Part shown: positions 53,696 through 62,504 of the stretch, piece after piece
Layout of the letters: every line of letters starts with the position of its first letter
How positions within the stretch are numbered: the first letter of the stretch is position 1
Origin: Paracoccus gahaiensis
Lineage (GTDB): Bacteria; Pseudomonadota; Alphaproteobacteria; Rhodobacterales; Rhodobacteraceae
DNA: 64,000 bases
Assembly (NCBI RefSeq): GCF_005048225.1
Contig: NZ_SUNI01000015.1
Coordinates: 1-64,000 of the forward strand
Reading direction: 5' to 3'
Program-made: the position numbers and the translations under genes
The notes under the pieces: generated by a model
The model's database searches: none
Seen by the model: the letters and a program-made list of their open reading frames with translations, nothing else
Told to the model about the DNA's origin: nothing

Positions 53696-54244
53696 ATGAG
53701 ATTGAAAATTCTGGGAGCTGCAGCCTGCGCCGCAGCCCTGGCGTCGGCACCAAAAGCTGACGCCTATGCAATTGATTGCGCAATCCTGCTGTGTCTGGCA
53801 GGCGGCTTTCCTGCATCAACCGAATGCACGGCAGCCAAAGTCGAAATGATCCGTCGCGTTACGCCGTTTCCCATCGAGCCGCCTTTGCAGCTTTGGAACT
53901 GCCCTATGGGCGCAAGTGGCATGCCACCGCTTCCCAACATTGGCAGCGATGGTTTGTCCGACGAAATCCGGGGCTACCGTGACGGCCTCGAGATTTATCA
54001 CGTCGACTACGAAGGCCAGCGCAACAGCGGTGGCGTCGATGTCAGAGATTCGACGCAAGAAGGATTTTACGACGAGAACGGGGACTTCCGTTGGGTTGGA
54101 ACTAGCCTCGGGGGTACCCCGTCATGGGTTCAGGAGACCGTCGGCTATCGCAGTATCAACATGAGCATGACGATCCAAGGGATCGCCATGCGGACCAGAG
54201 ACTACGAAGGTCAGGTTTCTGAAATCATATGGCAGACCTACTGA
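53696..54244 (+). CDS. Secreted Cys-containing protein, copy 2 of the duplicated module
   Basis: 182 residues: signal peptide (cleavage around SAPKADA), then AIDCAILLCLAGGFP, ECTAAKVEMIRRVTPFPIEP and LQLWNCPMG, almost the same core as the protein at 24445, with a divergent tail. ATG 53696 follows AAAGGAGG. The strongly conserved Cys core and variable tail suggest a constrained exported domain. Confidence 0.75.
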   Translation: MRLKILGAAACAAALASAPKADAYAIDCAILLCLAGGFPASTECTAAKVEMIRRVTPFPIEPPLQLWNCPMGASGMPPLPNIGSDGLSDEIRGYRDGLEIYHVDYEGQRNSGGVDVRDSTQEGFYDENGDFRWVGTSLGGTPSWVQETVGYRSINMSMTIQGIAMRTRDYEGQVSEIIWQTY

Positions 54245-54370
54245 TGCGGATAGTTGACCGCCTATCGCCCCTTAATCAGATACCGCGTCTGTCCCTATCA
54301 CGTAGGTTGTGCAGCAAAATGCCCACCAAGGGGGGAACGAGTGTAATCAAATAAATCCACTAACCAAAAG

Positions 54371-54408
54371 GAAACCCCCCGCGCGGGGGTCCGCACGAGG
54401 GGCTTGGG
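54371..54408. terminator. GC-rich hairpin, probable bidirectional terminator (copy 2)
   Basis: CCCCCGCGCGGGGG at 54376-54389, followed by a GAGGGGC that can pair alternatively, as in copy 1. Flanking A- and T-rich runs support termination. Confidence 0.6.
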
Positions 54409-54437
54409 TTTCGTAACACAGGATTGGCGTCCTGAAT

Positions 54438-54460
54438 TAGCAGCCATATCACAGCTGCTA
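54438..54460 (+). promoter_or_regulatory. Leader hairpin/operator upstream of the HTH gene (copy 2)
   Basis: TAGCAGC (54438-54444) pairs with GCTGCTA (54454-54460). Compared with TAGCAC/GTGCTA in copy 1, the arms changed in compensating fashion. Confidence 0.55.
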
Positions 54461-54561
54461 TAGTTACCCTCCCACTCCTGAAAATCAAGAGCAAAAGCGC
54501 ATTTGTGCGAACGGATACGGCTTGCCTGCGGACACCGCGCTTCTTGATCGAGGAGCAGCAG

Positions 54562-55314
54562 ATGAATACCAAGACAGCCGCGGCAAGCGGCGAATTCTTC
54601 CAGCGAATAGACAGCTCTATTGATGGCGCGCGCGCCGGTGGCCGTGAACCAGACGGCAAACCCATCCACCGAAACTCGCGTCGTGCAGGAACTTGTGAGG
54701 CTTCTTTCTGGCGTGGAACGTCACGCCAGGACGTACAGAAGGTCTTGATGGCCGCGCGCCAGTACGAGCGGACCAAACGCGCGCCCGGCAAACGCAACGG
54801 GCCCCTCGGAGGCATCGCCCTAGAGGTGCTGGCGCTGTTCGCCAATCTGGTGAACTTCAAATCGGGCCGACTGGACCCGTCACTGGACTACATCACCGAC
54901 AAGCTGCGCCGGTCCCGGGATGCAGTTGTGCGAGCGTTGAAAGCGCTGCGCGATCACGGCTTTCTGGATTGGTTGCGCCGCTTCGAGCCTGTGCCCAATG
55001 ACGGCCGAGGGCCGCAGGTTCGCCAGGTCAGCAACGCCTATCGTCTGTCGGCGCCAAAGCGCGCTCTGGCGCTTCTCGGGCGATGGGCTGGGCGACCAGC
55101 TGCGCCGGATGATGACCAAGCTGCCCGCGCAGAGCGCGCTGCTATCGAGGCCGAGCATGTCGCCACACTCGATCTGGCCGAGTTCGCCACGTTCAAAATC
55201 GAGGATTCACGACTTGCGAAGGCTCTGGCCCAGATGGGGAAAGCCGTAAGTTTACGCGAGTCCGCCAAGCGGACTGAATCCAAATCTATCTCTTGTTCTT
55301 ATGCAGGGTCATGA
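54562..55314 (+). CDS. HTH protein (replication-initiator-like), copy 2
   Basis: 250 residues, nearly identical in residues 60-200 to the protein at 25326, including the whole winged helix (DKLRRSRDAVVRALKALRD) and the C-terminal RESAKRTES. The N-terminal 50 residues vary. ATG 54562 follows GAGGAGCAGCAG. It is one of two paralogues in the same replicon, so a shared or competing DNA target is likely. Confidence 0.75.
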   Translation: MNTKTAAASGEFFQRIDSSIDGARAGGREPDGKPIHRNSRRAGTCEASFWRGTSRQDVQKVLMAARQYERTKRAPGKRNGPLGGIALEVLALFANLVNFKSGRLDPSLDYITDKLRRSRDAVVRALKALRDHGFLDWLRRFEPVPNDGRGPQVRQVSNAYRLSAPKRALALLGRWAGRPAAPDDDQAARAERAAIEAEHVATLDLAEFATFKIEDSRLAKALAQMGKAVSLRESAKRTESKSISCSYAGS

Positions 55315-55510
55315 TGCGGACGCCGCGCACCGGGCCGCTATCGCGCCCCTGCGGCGCTTCCGAGCCGTGAAAGATGGGCCGGGCAATGGCATCCAATCGA
55401 CTACAAAACCAATCCGCAGTTCCGGCGGAACTGCTGCATGCCTATGGGAAACAGCCTGTGGAAGCCGTGGAGCGATGCAAGCACGTTTCAAGACAGAAAG
55501 CGCTGAATGA
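55301..55510 (+). CDS. Short ORF overlapping the HTH gene end (copy 2)
   Basis: 69 codons beginning inside the HTH gene end, the counterpart of 26065-26208 (shared H-x-ADAAH and LRRF..VK). Its stop overlaps the next gene start in ATGA. Coding is plausible from this conservation and coupling. Confidence 0.4.
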   Translation: MQGHDADAAHRAAIAPLRRFRAVKDGPGNGIQSTTKPIRSSGGTAACLWETACGSRGAMQARFKTESAE

Positions 55511-55698
55511 GCAGGATTTTCGCAATTGCCGCACTGTGTTCCGCGCTGGTAGGACCGGGCTTTGCCAAGGGCGATGGGTACCACCAGACTGCGCTGCATG
55601 TGTTGCAGATCGTTCAACTCATGCAAATTATACGCGGAGGGCATCATCTTCACCAGAGACTATCGGAGCGCGCCAGGGCATCCGGCAGCCTTTCGTGA
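55507..55698 (+). CDS. Small exported protein
   Basis: 63 residues with a signal peptide (FAIAALCSALVGPGFA) and a short helical mature part (HQTALHVLQIVQLMQII). Its ATG overlaps the preceding short ORF. There is no counterpart in module 1. Confidence 0.45.
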   Translation: MSRIFAIAALCSALVGPGFAKGDGYHQTALHVLQIVQLMQIIRGGHHLHQRLSERARASGSLS

Positions 55699-55766
55699 AA
55701 TGATGTTTTGGGAACCCGTTCAGCGAACATGATGTTTGCTCAGCAAATGGGATGCCGATTGATTTT

Positions 55767-55788
55767 TTGTGTGACATCATTTACACAA
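55767..55788. promoter_or_regulatory. Inverted repeat upstream of the AbiEii-like pair
   Basis: TTGTGT (55767-55772) and ACACAA (55783-55788) form an imperfect palindrome 27 bp before the GTG start at 55815. It may be an autoregulatory operator of the kind found in toxin-antitoxin loci. Confidence 0.4.
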
Positions 55789-55814
55789 GGGCGTCTCCAA
55801 CAAGGAATAGTCAG

Positions 55815-56078
55815 GTGACACCTGTTGCGTCGAAAGTCCTCGCCACTGTCAACGCGCCCTACAGCGTGGCAGTGACGCCTGAGGAACTAGCAGAAAAGCT
55901 CGCCGACATGGGAAGTGCTTCTTCTTTTGACGCGGCGGCTTTTGCTTTCCTGTCCGAAGTCAGTCCGACGTTACAGGCACAGTTTCTATTAGAGATGGGT
56001 GTCGAAAGGGCGTCCGTGTCAGAGGTTGCAAAAGCCTATTCTGAGTTAGCGGGCTATTTGCTTCCGCTGGCGGCTTGA
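55815..56078 (+). CDS. Small partner protein upstream of the nucleotidyltransferase
   Basis: About 87 residues from a GTG start with AAGGA upstream; an ATG at 55752 is possible. Helical, with EELAEKLADMGSASSFDAAA and a C-terminal AYSELAGYLLPLAA. Its stop is next to the nucleotidyltransferase start, so it could be the antitoxin-like partner. No known antitoxin HTH is seen. Confidence 0.55.
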   Translation: MTPVASKVLATVNAPYSVAVTPEELAEKLADMGSASSFDAAAFAFLSEVSPTLQAQFLLEMGVERASVSEVAKAYSELAGYLLPLAA

Positions 56079-56092
56079 TCTCCCCGCCCACA

Positions 56093-56764
56093 ATGAGCCG
56101 CTGGTCTGATCTTTTCGACGAGACTCTACGCATCATCGACCAGGCTAATGACAGCGGAATCGACATGCATGATTGGAGCTTCGGGGGCGGCACCGCACTC
56201 ATGCTGCAGATCGGTCATCGCGATAGTTATGACAGCGATATTTTCATCTCGGATCCGCAATACCTTCCATACCTCAATCCGACCATTCAGGAATATGACC
56301 TTGACCTCGAGCCCAGCAGCTATGAGGGCGACGGTACTCGGGCCCTGAAGATCATCTTTGATGGGGTCGGCGAAATCGACTTCATCAGCTGCGCGGCTGT
56401 CACCGATGCGCCTACGGAGATCACTGAAGTTCGGGGGCGTTTCGTAGCTCGGGAAGTTCCAAGCGAGATCCTCGGGAAAAAGCTGGTGTTCCGGGGATCA
56501 GCACTGCAGCCGCGTGACATGTTTGATATCGCTGCTGCAGCGCAAGTACTGGGTGAAGAAAAGATTATCACCGACCTTTCGCAATTCCATGATGCAGCGA
56601 AGACCACCCTTGAAGTCGTCCAGAAAATGGATCCCGACTTTGCAGCGGCAATCATGGGACGTCTCATGCCATGTGATGGCTTTGAGCAGCTGCACAAACG
56701 TGCTCATGGCATCACCCGCCGGGTACTTGAAGCTGCGATTGAGCGGGCTGAGAGCTTGGCTTGA
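56093..56764 (+). CDS. AbiEii-family nucleotidyltransferase
   Basis: About 223 residues. The motif FGGGTALMLQIGHRDSYDSDIFI contains the GG(G)T and the D-x-D catalytic residues of AbiEii/type IV toxin-like nucleotidyltransferases, followed by a helical domain. TTG 56075 is an alternative start overlapping the previous stop. Relatives act as tRNA-modifying toxins or anti-phage abortive-infection proteins. The cognate partner here is the small upstream gene, not a typical AbiEi. Confidence 0.8.
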   Translation: MSRWSDLFDETLRIIDQANDSGIDMHDWSFGGGTALMLQIGHRDSYDSDIFISDPQYLPYLNPTIQEYDLDLEPSSYEGDGTRALKIIFDGVGEIDFISCAAVTDAPTEITEVRGRFVAREVPSEILGKKLVFRGSALQPRDMFDIAAAAQVLGEEKIITDLSQFHDAAKTTLEVVQKMDPDFAAAIMGRLMPCDGFEQLHKRAHGITRRVLEAAIERAESLA

Positions 56765-57091
56765 TGTGAATCAGGTGATCAGAGCTGGACGTTGATTGCG
56801 ATCATCTCAGATCCAAGCGACTGAAGCCGGCGCGACATCGACTTGAGGTGTTCCGCTCGTCCAAGCAAAAGGACGTTCCATATGCGGCCTTATGCGCCGA
56901 AGTGCCGCGGGGAGATCGCGACGGGCTGTGGGACGAGGGGAATGGCCGACCAACAAACAGAGACCTGCCTCGGCGACCCAAAAGACTATGCTATGCCCTA
57001 AGATCAAGCAGCGTGCCGCCGCCCGCCGCTGTCAGAGCAGCCATAAAGGTGACGCGCACCGGGTCCAGCTGCACTTGGCTTGCCACCATGA
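56765..57091. other. Non-coding gap of about 330 bp
   Basis: No convincing gene or repeat is seen between the nucleotidyltransferase and the convergent DUF6522 gene. Confidence 0.4.
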
Positions 57092-57382
57092 TTATTCAGA
57101 CGGGGATCGCGCTACTCTGAGACGCGCTGTCGTCAGCACTGTCCCATCTTCCGCGCAGGTGAGTCTGACGCGCCACCGAGGGGACACAAACGTCAGGCGA
57201 AGCTTGCCTGTATCGTCTCCGGTGCCCCTCTCCAACCCAGTGCTGATGCTGCCGGACTGCATCAACACTTGAAAACCGATCAAATCGAGATCCATCAGAG
57301 GGGCAATCAGTGCGGCATCGACAATGGGCTGCCCGTCTGCGAATTCGACCTGCATGACCGGGTTCGTCACTACCTTCCCCAT
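57092..57382 (-). CDS. DUF6522-family small protein
   Basis: 96 residues with VEFADGQPIVDAALIAPLM and ERGTGDDTGKLRLTF, the pattern of DUF6522 proteins found with denitrification and nitrosative-stress genes in Rhodobacterales. It overlaps the hmp stop (TGATG) and is cotranscribed with it. Its biochemical role is unknown. Confidence 0.75.
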   Translation of the reverse strand: MGKVVTNPVMQVEFADGQPIVDAALIAPLMDLDLIGFQVLMQSGSISTGLERGTGDDTGKLRLTFVSPRWRVRLTCAEDGTVLTTARLRVARSPSE

Positions 57383-58572
57383 CAGGCAGCCAACTGTTCA
57401 TCTGCCGGGCCAAAGAATTCGTAGTGGATACGATCGGCAGGAACGCCCGCCTCCCTCAGGCCAGCCACGAAGTAGCGGAGGAACGGGCGTGGTCCGCACA
57501 GGTATATGTCAGCCTCGGCCAGCGGGGTGCTGGTTTGCAACCATTCCATGCTGATCCGTCCGGGATGGGCCATGGTCTCTTCAGCGCTTTCGTAAAAGGT
57601 TTCGACCACGATGTTGCCATGCCGCGCAGATGCCTCCTGCACCTGCCGGACAAGCGCATGATGCGCAGGGCTGCTTGTCCCATGGACGTAGTAGACCGGT
57701 ACATCACGATGCTGCTCGGCCAGAACCTCCAGCATACTGACCATGGGGGTCAGACCGACCCCGCCCGACAATAGCATCACCGGACGCGGAAGATCGTTGG
57801 CCAGGTGGAAATCCCCGGCGGGCGGTGTGGTTTCCAGAACCGTTCCCACCACGACATGTTCATGCAGGAAGCTGGATCCCTCGCCGTCCGCCTCACGCTT
57901 GACGGTGATCCGGTAGCATTCGTCGTTCGGACGACTGGAGATCGAATAGTTGCGCTTCACGCCCGACAACCCCGCCTCGTCAAAGCGCAGAGTCAGATAT
58001 TGGCCAGGCCGATGCGCGATGACGGGCCCCCCATCCTCGGGGCGCAAGACGAACGACACGATCCCCTCGGCCTCGACTTGCCGCTCGGCAACCGTAAAGC
58101 GGCGCCAATCGGTCCAGCCCCCGGGCTGGGCCTCGATGCCCTCACGGATCACGGCTTCGCGGGCGATCAGCAGGTCTGCCAGGAACCAGTAGGCCTCGCC
58201 CCAGGCCTCGAGGATTTCGGGAGTAGCGGCGTCGCCCAGAACCTCCTTGATGGCGCCCAGAAGGGCCTCGCCGACAAACGGATAATGCTCCGGCAGGATC
58301 GCGTAGCCGATATGCTTCTGGGCAATCCGCTCGACCGCCGCGCCAAGAACCGAAAGGTTCTCGATGTTGCGGGCATAGGCGAGCACGGCATGGGCCAGCG
58401 CCAGCCGCTGTGTACCCTTCTGCTGGTTCGCCTGGTTGAACAGGGCGGCGATGTGATTGTTGCGAAACAGCCGCCGGTACATGGTCTCGGTGATCAGCGG
58501 TCCGTGCTGTTCCAGTGCGGGAACGGTGGCCTTCACGACAGTGATGGTCTGCTGGGACAACGGGCGGGCCAT
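57382..58572 (-). CDS. hmp: Nitric oxide dioxygenase (flavohaemoglobin)
   Basis: 396 residues. An N-terminal globin domain (about 1-140, with HAVLAYARNIENL) is followed by a ferredoxin-reductase-like FAD domain (RNYSISSRPN) and an NAD domain (LSGGVGLTPMVSML, ending YEFFGPADE). It oxidises NO to nitrate using O2 and NAD(P)H. It is divergent from an NsrR-type regulator, whose likely sites lie between them. Confidence 0.95.
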   Translation of the reverse strand: MARPLSQQTITVVKATVPALEQHGPLITETMYRRLFRNNHIAALFNQANQQKGTQRLALAHAVLAYARNIENLSVLGAAVERIAQKHIGYAILPEHYPFVGEALLGAIKEVLGDAATPEILEAWGEAYWFLADLLIAREAVIREGIEAQPGGWTDWRRFTVAERQVEAEGIVSFVLRPEDGGPVIAHRPGQYLTLRFDEAGLSGVKRNYSISSRPNDECYRITVKREADGEGSSFLHEHVVVGTVLETTPPAGDFHLANDLPRPVMLLSGGVGLTPMVSMLEVLAEQHRDVPVYYVHGTSSPAHHALVRQVQEASARHGNIVVETFYESAEETMAHPGRISMEWLQTSTPLAEADIYLCGPRPFLRYFVAGLREAGVPADRIHYEFFGPADEQLAA

Positions 58573-58584
58573 ATGATTCTCCTA

Positions 58585-58650
58585 AACATGCATTCTTGGT
58601 ACATCTATACGCCTCTATACATGCGATGCAAATACTTCTATCTCTGCATC
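58585..58650. promoter_or_regulatory. Likely NsrR operators between hmp and the regulator
   Basis: AACATGCATTCTTGGTACAT (from 58585) resembles the NsrR palindrome with ATGCATT half-sites. GATGCA (58625-58630) and TGCATC (58645-58650) form a second symmetric pair right before the nsrR-like start. Binding here would repress both genes until NO damages the Fe-S cluster. Confidence 0.5.
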
Positions 58651-59079
58651 ATGAAACTGAGCCGCTACACCGACTATGCCCTTCGTGCGCTGATCTACCT
58701 CGCGGCCAGCGATGGAGGGCTCGTGTCGATCCGCCAGATTGCCGAAGCCCATGGCATTTCCCAGAACCACCTGATGAAGATCGTCCAGGACCTTGGGGGG
58801 GCAGGCTTCATCACGACAACCAGGGGACGCCGAGGCGGCTTGCAACTGGCGCGGCCGGCGACGGAGATCACCATTGGCCAGGTCGTCCGCCATACCGAAG
58901 GGAATGAGCCTTTGGTGGATTGCAGCACCTGCCGCATCGCCCAGGGCTGCGGGTTGCCGGCCGTCATCTCCGAGGCCAGAGAGGCATTCATGGGCGTTCT
59001 GGACACATGTCGGCTGTCAGACGTGGCACGGATGCCAAATGCTTTCCAGCATCTGTTCGTAGTTCAGGACCGTCCTTAG
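58651..59079 (+). CDS. NsrR-like Rrf2-family regulator
   Basis: 142 residues. Winged helix LSRYTDYALRALIYLA, ISQNHLMKIVQDLGGAGF and RGRRGGLQLAR, followed by three Cys (91, 94, 100; CSTCRIAQGC) that hold an Fe-S cluster. This fits NsrR, the NO-sensing repressor of hmp. ATG 58651 is chosen over longer in-frame readings through the intergenic operators. Confidence 0.88.
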   Translation: MKLSRYTDYALRALIYLAASDGGLVSIRQIAEAHGISQNHLMKIVQDLGGAGFITTTRGRRGGLQLARPATEITIGQVVRHTEGNEPLVDCSTCRIAQGCGLPAVISEAREAFMGVLDTCRLSDVARMPNAFQHLFVVQDRP

Positions 59080-59168
59080 GATTTCGTTTCCTGAGACCCC
59101 TGCCTTCCATCTGCTCATGTCTTGGGCATATTGATTGCCAATCGTGCAACTGGACCGGAAGCATCACA

Positions 59169-60257
59169 GTGCCACCCTCTCTGATCAGTGCTTTGCGGGC
59201 TTTGGGACCGTCAGTTGCCTCAGTACCGCTGACCGAGGCGGTCAGGGCGGGCATCGGCGCCGTGGTGGGGCTTGTGTTCGCCGGGCTGTTCGTGCTGTCG
59301 CCTGCGATTGACAGCCAGCTGGGCCTCTATTTGATCGCACCGTTCGGAGCCAGTTCGGTCCTGCTGTTCGCCGTCCCGAACAGTCCCCTGGCACAGCCTT
59401 GGGCGGCGATCGTGGGCAATACTGTGGCGGCGCTGATCGGCGTGGCGGTCTGCCTGCACATCGCCGATCCGGCGCTGCGGATTGCCTTAGCCGTAGGCCT
59501 TGCCATTACCGCGACGATCCTGTGCCGCGCGCTACATCCCCCCGCGGGCGCGGTGGCAATGACTGCAGCCATGAGCCCTGAAGCGATTGCAGACCTTGGG
59601 TATCGCTTTGCGCTGACGCCGGTCGCGGCGGGAACGTTGCTACTGGTTCTTGTCGCGACCCTCTATGCCCGGCTGACGGGGCGCCATTATCCAATGCGAC
59701 AGGTCGACGACCGGAATGCCAACCATACCGTTGACTCCTCCCCGAGTACGCGGGCTGGGCTGTCTGCGGCACAATTGAATACCCTTCTGGAGCGCTATCG
59801 ACAGAACTTCAATCTTGGCGCGGGGGATCTCGCGCGATTGGTCGGCGCCGCCGAACTGCAGGCTGCCGCACAACAGGTGGGACCTGTCACGGCGGGATCG
59901 ATCATGTCGCGGGACCTGGTGACGGTCGAGCCTGATAAGAGCGTGCAGGACGTGGCAGCGCTGTTTCGGCGGCATCGGTTCACCTCGATCCCGGTCACCA
60001 GCAAGGGCCAGCGTTATCTTGGTATGATCTTTCAAATCCATCTGATCACGGCAGACACGGTGCCAATCGGTCCCGCCAGGGTTCTGATGGAAACGAGCGT
60101 GCCTGTGGCCTTTATGGACACACCGCTCGGCACCCTTCTTGCGCTGATGGCCGACGGTGAGGTCGACGCCGTTCCGGTTCTTACAGGCCAGCAACTGGTC
60201 GGTGTCGTGACCCGCACGGACCTGATCAGCGCTTTCGCCCGCCACAGTATGTCCTGA
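59169..60257 (+). CDS. HPP-family membrane protein with CBS domains
   Basis: About 362 residues from GTG 59169 (GGAAGC upstream). Residues 10-170 hold four to five membrane segments and the HPP signature RALHPPAGAVAMTAA. Residues about 240-360 form two CBS domains (SIMSRDLVTVEPDKSVQDVA; LTGQQLVGVVTRTDLI). HPP proteins have been linked to nitrite transport. The gene follows nsrR and faces hmp, consistent with N-oxide metabolism. Confidence 0.88.
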   Translation: MPPSLISALRALGPSVASVPLTEAVRAGIGAVVGLVFAGLFVLSPAIDSQLGLYLIAPFGASSVLLFAVPNSPLAQPWAAIVGNTVAALIGVAVCLHIADPALRIALAVGLAITATILCRALHPPAGAVAMTAAMSPEAIADLGYRFALTPVAAGTLLLVLVATLYARLTGRHYPMRQVDDRNANHTVDSSPSTRAGLSAAQLNTLLERYRQNFNLGAGDLARLVGAAELQAAAQQVGPVTAGSIMSRDLVTVEPDKSVQDVAALFRRHRFTSIPVTSKGQRYLGMIFQIHLITADTVPIGPARVLMETSVPVAFMDTPLGTLLALMADGEVDAVPVLTGQQLVGVVTRTDLISAFARHSMS

Positions 60258-60432
60258 TGATTGGTCGGACACATGCGCTCTCCTCTTCAAGTGCTAATCT
60301 GAGAGAGCTGAAAAGTCCTGTCGCTTCATGTCCAGAACGTTGTGACAGCCTGATGGTGGAGTTTACGAAGACCAGTCGACGGCCGACAAGCAACCGAAAC
60401 CGAAAATCGTCGATCAAACACCTGCGCCACGT

Positions 60433-61383
60433 TCAGTCGAGCATTCCCTTAGATCCCAACCACTCCACGAGGAGATCGGGCCATGCCTCCGCCGGCATGT
60501 CGCGAACCATGCGTAGCGAGAAGCCGTGTCCACCTTGTTCGAACTGGTGCAACTCGACGGGAACGCCAGCCTCCCTCAAGGCAGTCACAAAGCGGAAAGT
60601 GTTCTCCGGAATGACCGCGTCGTCGTCATTGGCCCCGAAGATGAAGGTCGGCGGCATCTCGGCTGTGACAAGCTTGTCGATCGAGTGGGCCTCGAGCGTA
60701 GCATCATCAGGTGTGGTGCCGAGCAGCTCCTCACGCGACTGCGGGTGAGTGATGCCCTCCTCCATGCTGATCACGGGATATCCAAGAGCGAGAAAGTCGG
60801 GGCGGGCAGATGCCGTATCTGTCTCGTCGACAGGCTCGTAGGCGTCGAGAGTGGGCGCGGCTGAAAGCCAGGCCGCCAAGTGGCCGCCGGCTGAGAAGCC
60901 CAGTACGCCCACACGCGAGGCATCCAGACCCCACTCAGCCGCATTGGTGCGGATCAGCCGCATCGCCCTTTGCGCGTCTGCGATCGGCGCGCTGGTTGCC
61001 TGCCCGCCACCTGGGAGCCGGTAAAGGAGTCGAAACACTGTGATCCCCGCTTCGTTCAAAGCCGGCGCGATCTCATCTGCCTCCTTGTCGTAGACAACTC
61101 GCGCATAAGCGCCGCCCGGTGTCACCAGCATTGCAGATCCATTCGGGTTCTCGGGCAGGTAGACCATGAGGTCGGGCGTCGTGATGTTGAACGCCGCCCG
61201 GTCCTTCACGGCAGGGTCTTCCGACCGCTCGCGGATCTCTTGCGGCTCTTCGAACGTGGCGGACCCCACCGGCGTATCCGGCCAGACCTCGATCTGCATG
61301 CGATCTGTCAGCGGTTCAGCATGTGCAGCAGCGCCCATTATCCATATGCCGAGCGTCACGATCGCGAGGTTGCGTTGGATCAT
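60433..61383 (-). CDS. Exported alpha/beta hydrolase (esterase, acetylxylan-esterase-like)
   Basis: About 316 residues: signal peptide (IMGAAAHA), oxyanion region LVTPGGAYARVVYDKEAD, nucleophile elbow GFSAGGHLAAWL and a C-terminal QGGHGFSLR with catalytic His. It resembles secreted esterases acting on acetylated carbohydrates. ATG 61383 is chosen for the signal peptide. It is the only gene in its unit. Confidence 0.85.
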   Translation of the reverse strand: MIQRNLAIVTLGIWIMGAAAHAEPLTDRMQIEVWPDTPVGSATFEEPQEIRERSEDPAVKDRAAFNITTPDLMVYLPENPNGSAMLVTPGGAYARVVYDKEADEIAPALNEAGITVFRLLYRLPGGGQATSAPIADAQRAMRLIRTNAAEWGLDASRVGVLGFSAGGHLAAWLSAAPTLDAYEPVDETDTASARPDFLALGYPVISMEEGITHPQSREELLGTTPDDATLEAHSIDKLVTAEMPPTFIFGANDDDAVIPENTFRFVTALREAGVPVELHQFEQGGHGFSLRMVRDMPAEAWPDLLVEWLGSKGMLD

Positions 61384-61636
61384 GTATCTCGACCTTCCAT
61401 GGTGACGCGGAATTGCCCGGGCCTTCACGATAACAGCTTCACTATTGGGCTGTCGGCGTCCAGTCATGCAAGTTGCTTCCGGGACCAAATGATGAAGATC
61501 GGTAGAGCCCTCTGGTATAACGACCGGCGGCTATGGACTGTAAGCTATGGCCGATTTTGGGTGATGGGGTCTGAGAAGGCGGCGTATCGTGGTGGGTGTC
61601 AAAGCTCACCAGAACCTCTCGAAGGAGCGATACGCG

Positions 61637-61965
61637 TTGGAAAACGATATCACGATCACCTCGCTTCAGTAGCCCGGATCTGTCATTGATCCCCTTACCA
61701 AGATCGCACGTGACAGCGCCCGGCAGATGCTGGCTGCGGCGCGCAGGGCTGAGGCCGCGAGTTTTGTCGCGCAGTTTGCTGAGGAGTGCCTGCCCGATGG
61801 CCGGCCGCGCGTTGTCCACAACGGCACCGGCCCTCAGAGGAACATCCAGATCAGGATCGGGCCTATCCCGGTGCAGAGACAGGAGGTGCGCGACCGAGCA
61901 GCTGATGCGCCGCAGGAGGAGAAGATCCGGTTCAGTTCGCGTATTCCTCCGTAGTGGGCGCGCCG
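61637..61965 (+). pseudogene. N-terminal remnant of an IS256-family transposase
   Basis: From TTG 61637 the frame reads ENDITITSLQ, stop, PGSVIDPLTKIARDSARQML, then VAQFAEECLPDGRPRVV and IRIGPIPVQRQEVRDRAADA, up to EEKIRFSSRIPP, stop, WARRA. This is the standard start of IS256-type transposases with two in-frame stops; the DDE domain is missing. At about 61966 the sequence passes directly into a DUF6880 fragment. Confidence 0.8.
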
Positions 61966-62400
61966 GGCTACCTTCGACGATATTGAAGCAGAGTAAGAGG
62001 CTTTTGATTTTGCCAAAGCTGTCTTCACGCCGATGCCGCCATCGGTTTTTTCTTGACTGGCCGGCTCATGAACGTGTGGCAAGGGAGGTGCTGGCCTGGA
62101 CGAACGATCTGGACGGAAACTCCTTTCGCGTATTGACGAAATCGGCGGCCGCTCTCGAACCTCGATATCCATTGGCTGTGACATTGATGCGTCGCGCCAT
62201 GGTTCGGGACACGATGGATGGGGGAAATCCAAGGTATACCGAAACGAAGGCGTTAATTTGCCGACTGCCAGTCATGCGATGCATCCATCAATAACTACGG
62301 CGGTTTCTTCAAGCCCGAGACTTTTGTTCAGGCTCTCAAGCAAAAGCACGGGCGCAATTTTGGGTTCTGGCAACTGGTGGAGGGGCAGTGGCTCTTTTTG
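61966..62400 (+). pseudogene. Decayed partial copy of the DUF6880 gene
   Basis: The sequence corresponds to the last 135 codons of the gene at 29773 (FDDIEAE, LDWPAHER-like, MRRAMVRDTMDGG, then KQKHGR..FGFWQL), with several frameshifts and stops. Similarity continues about 60 bp past the former stop. The 5' portion was lost at the IS256 junction. Confidence 0.8.
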
Positions 62401-62504
62401 TGAAACATCACCCTATCGCCTTTAGCGAGAAGTGCCCGGGGTGGAGACCTAGCCGTTTGGTACTCAAAACTCGGGCTGGTTCTATATGCGCCATTATTCT
62501 AGCA

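Noticed and set aside
57805-58650. N-terminal extension of the NsrR-like gene through the hmp gene
   Set aside because: The extension is antisense to hmp. The Rrf2 domain starts exactly at ATG 58651.
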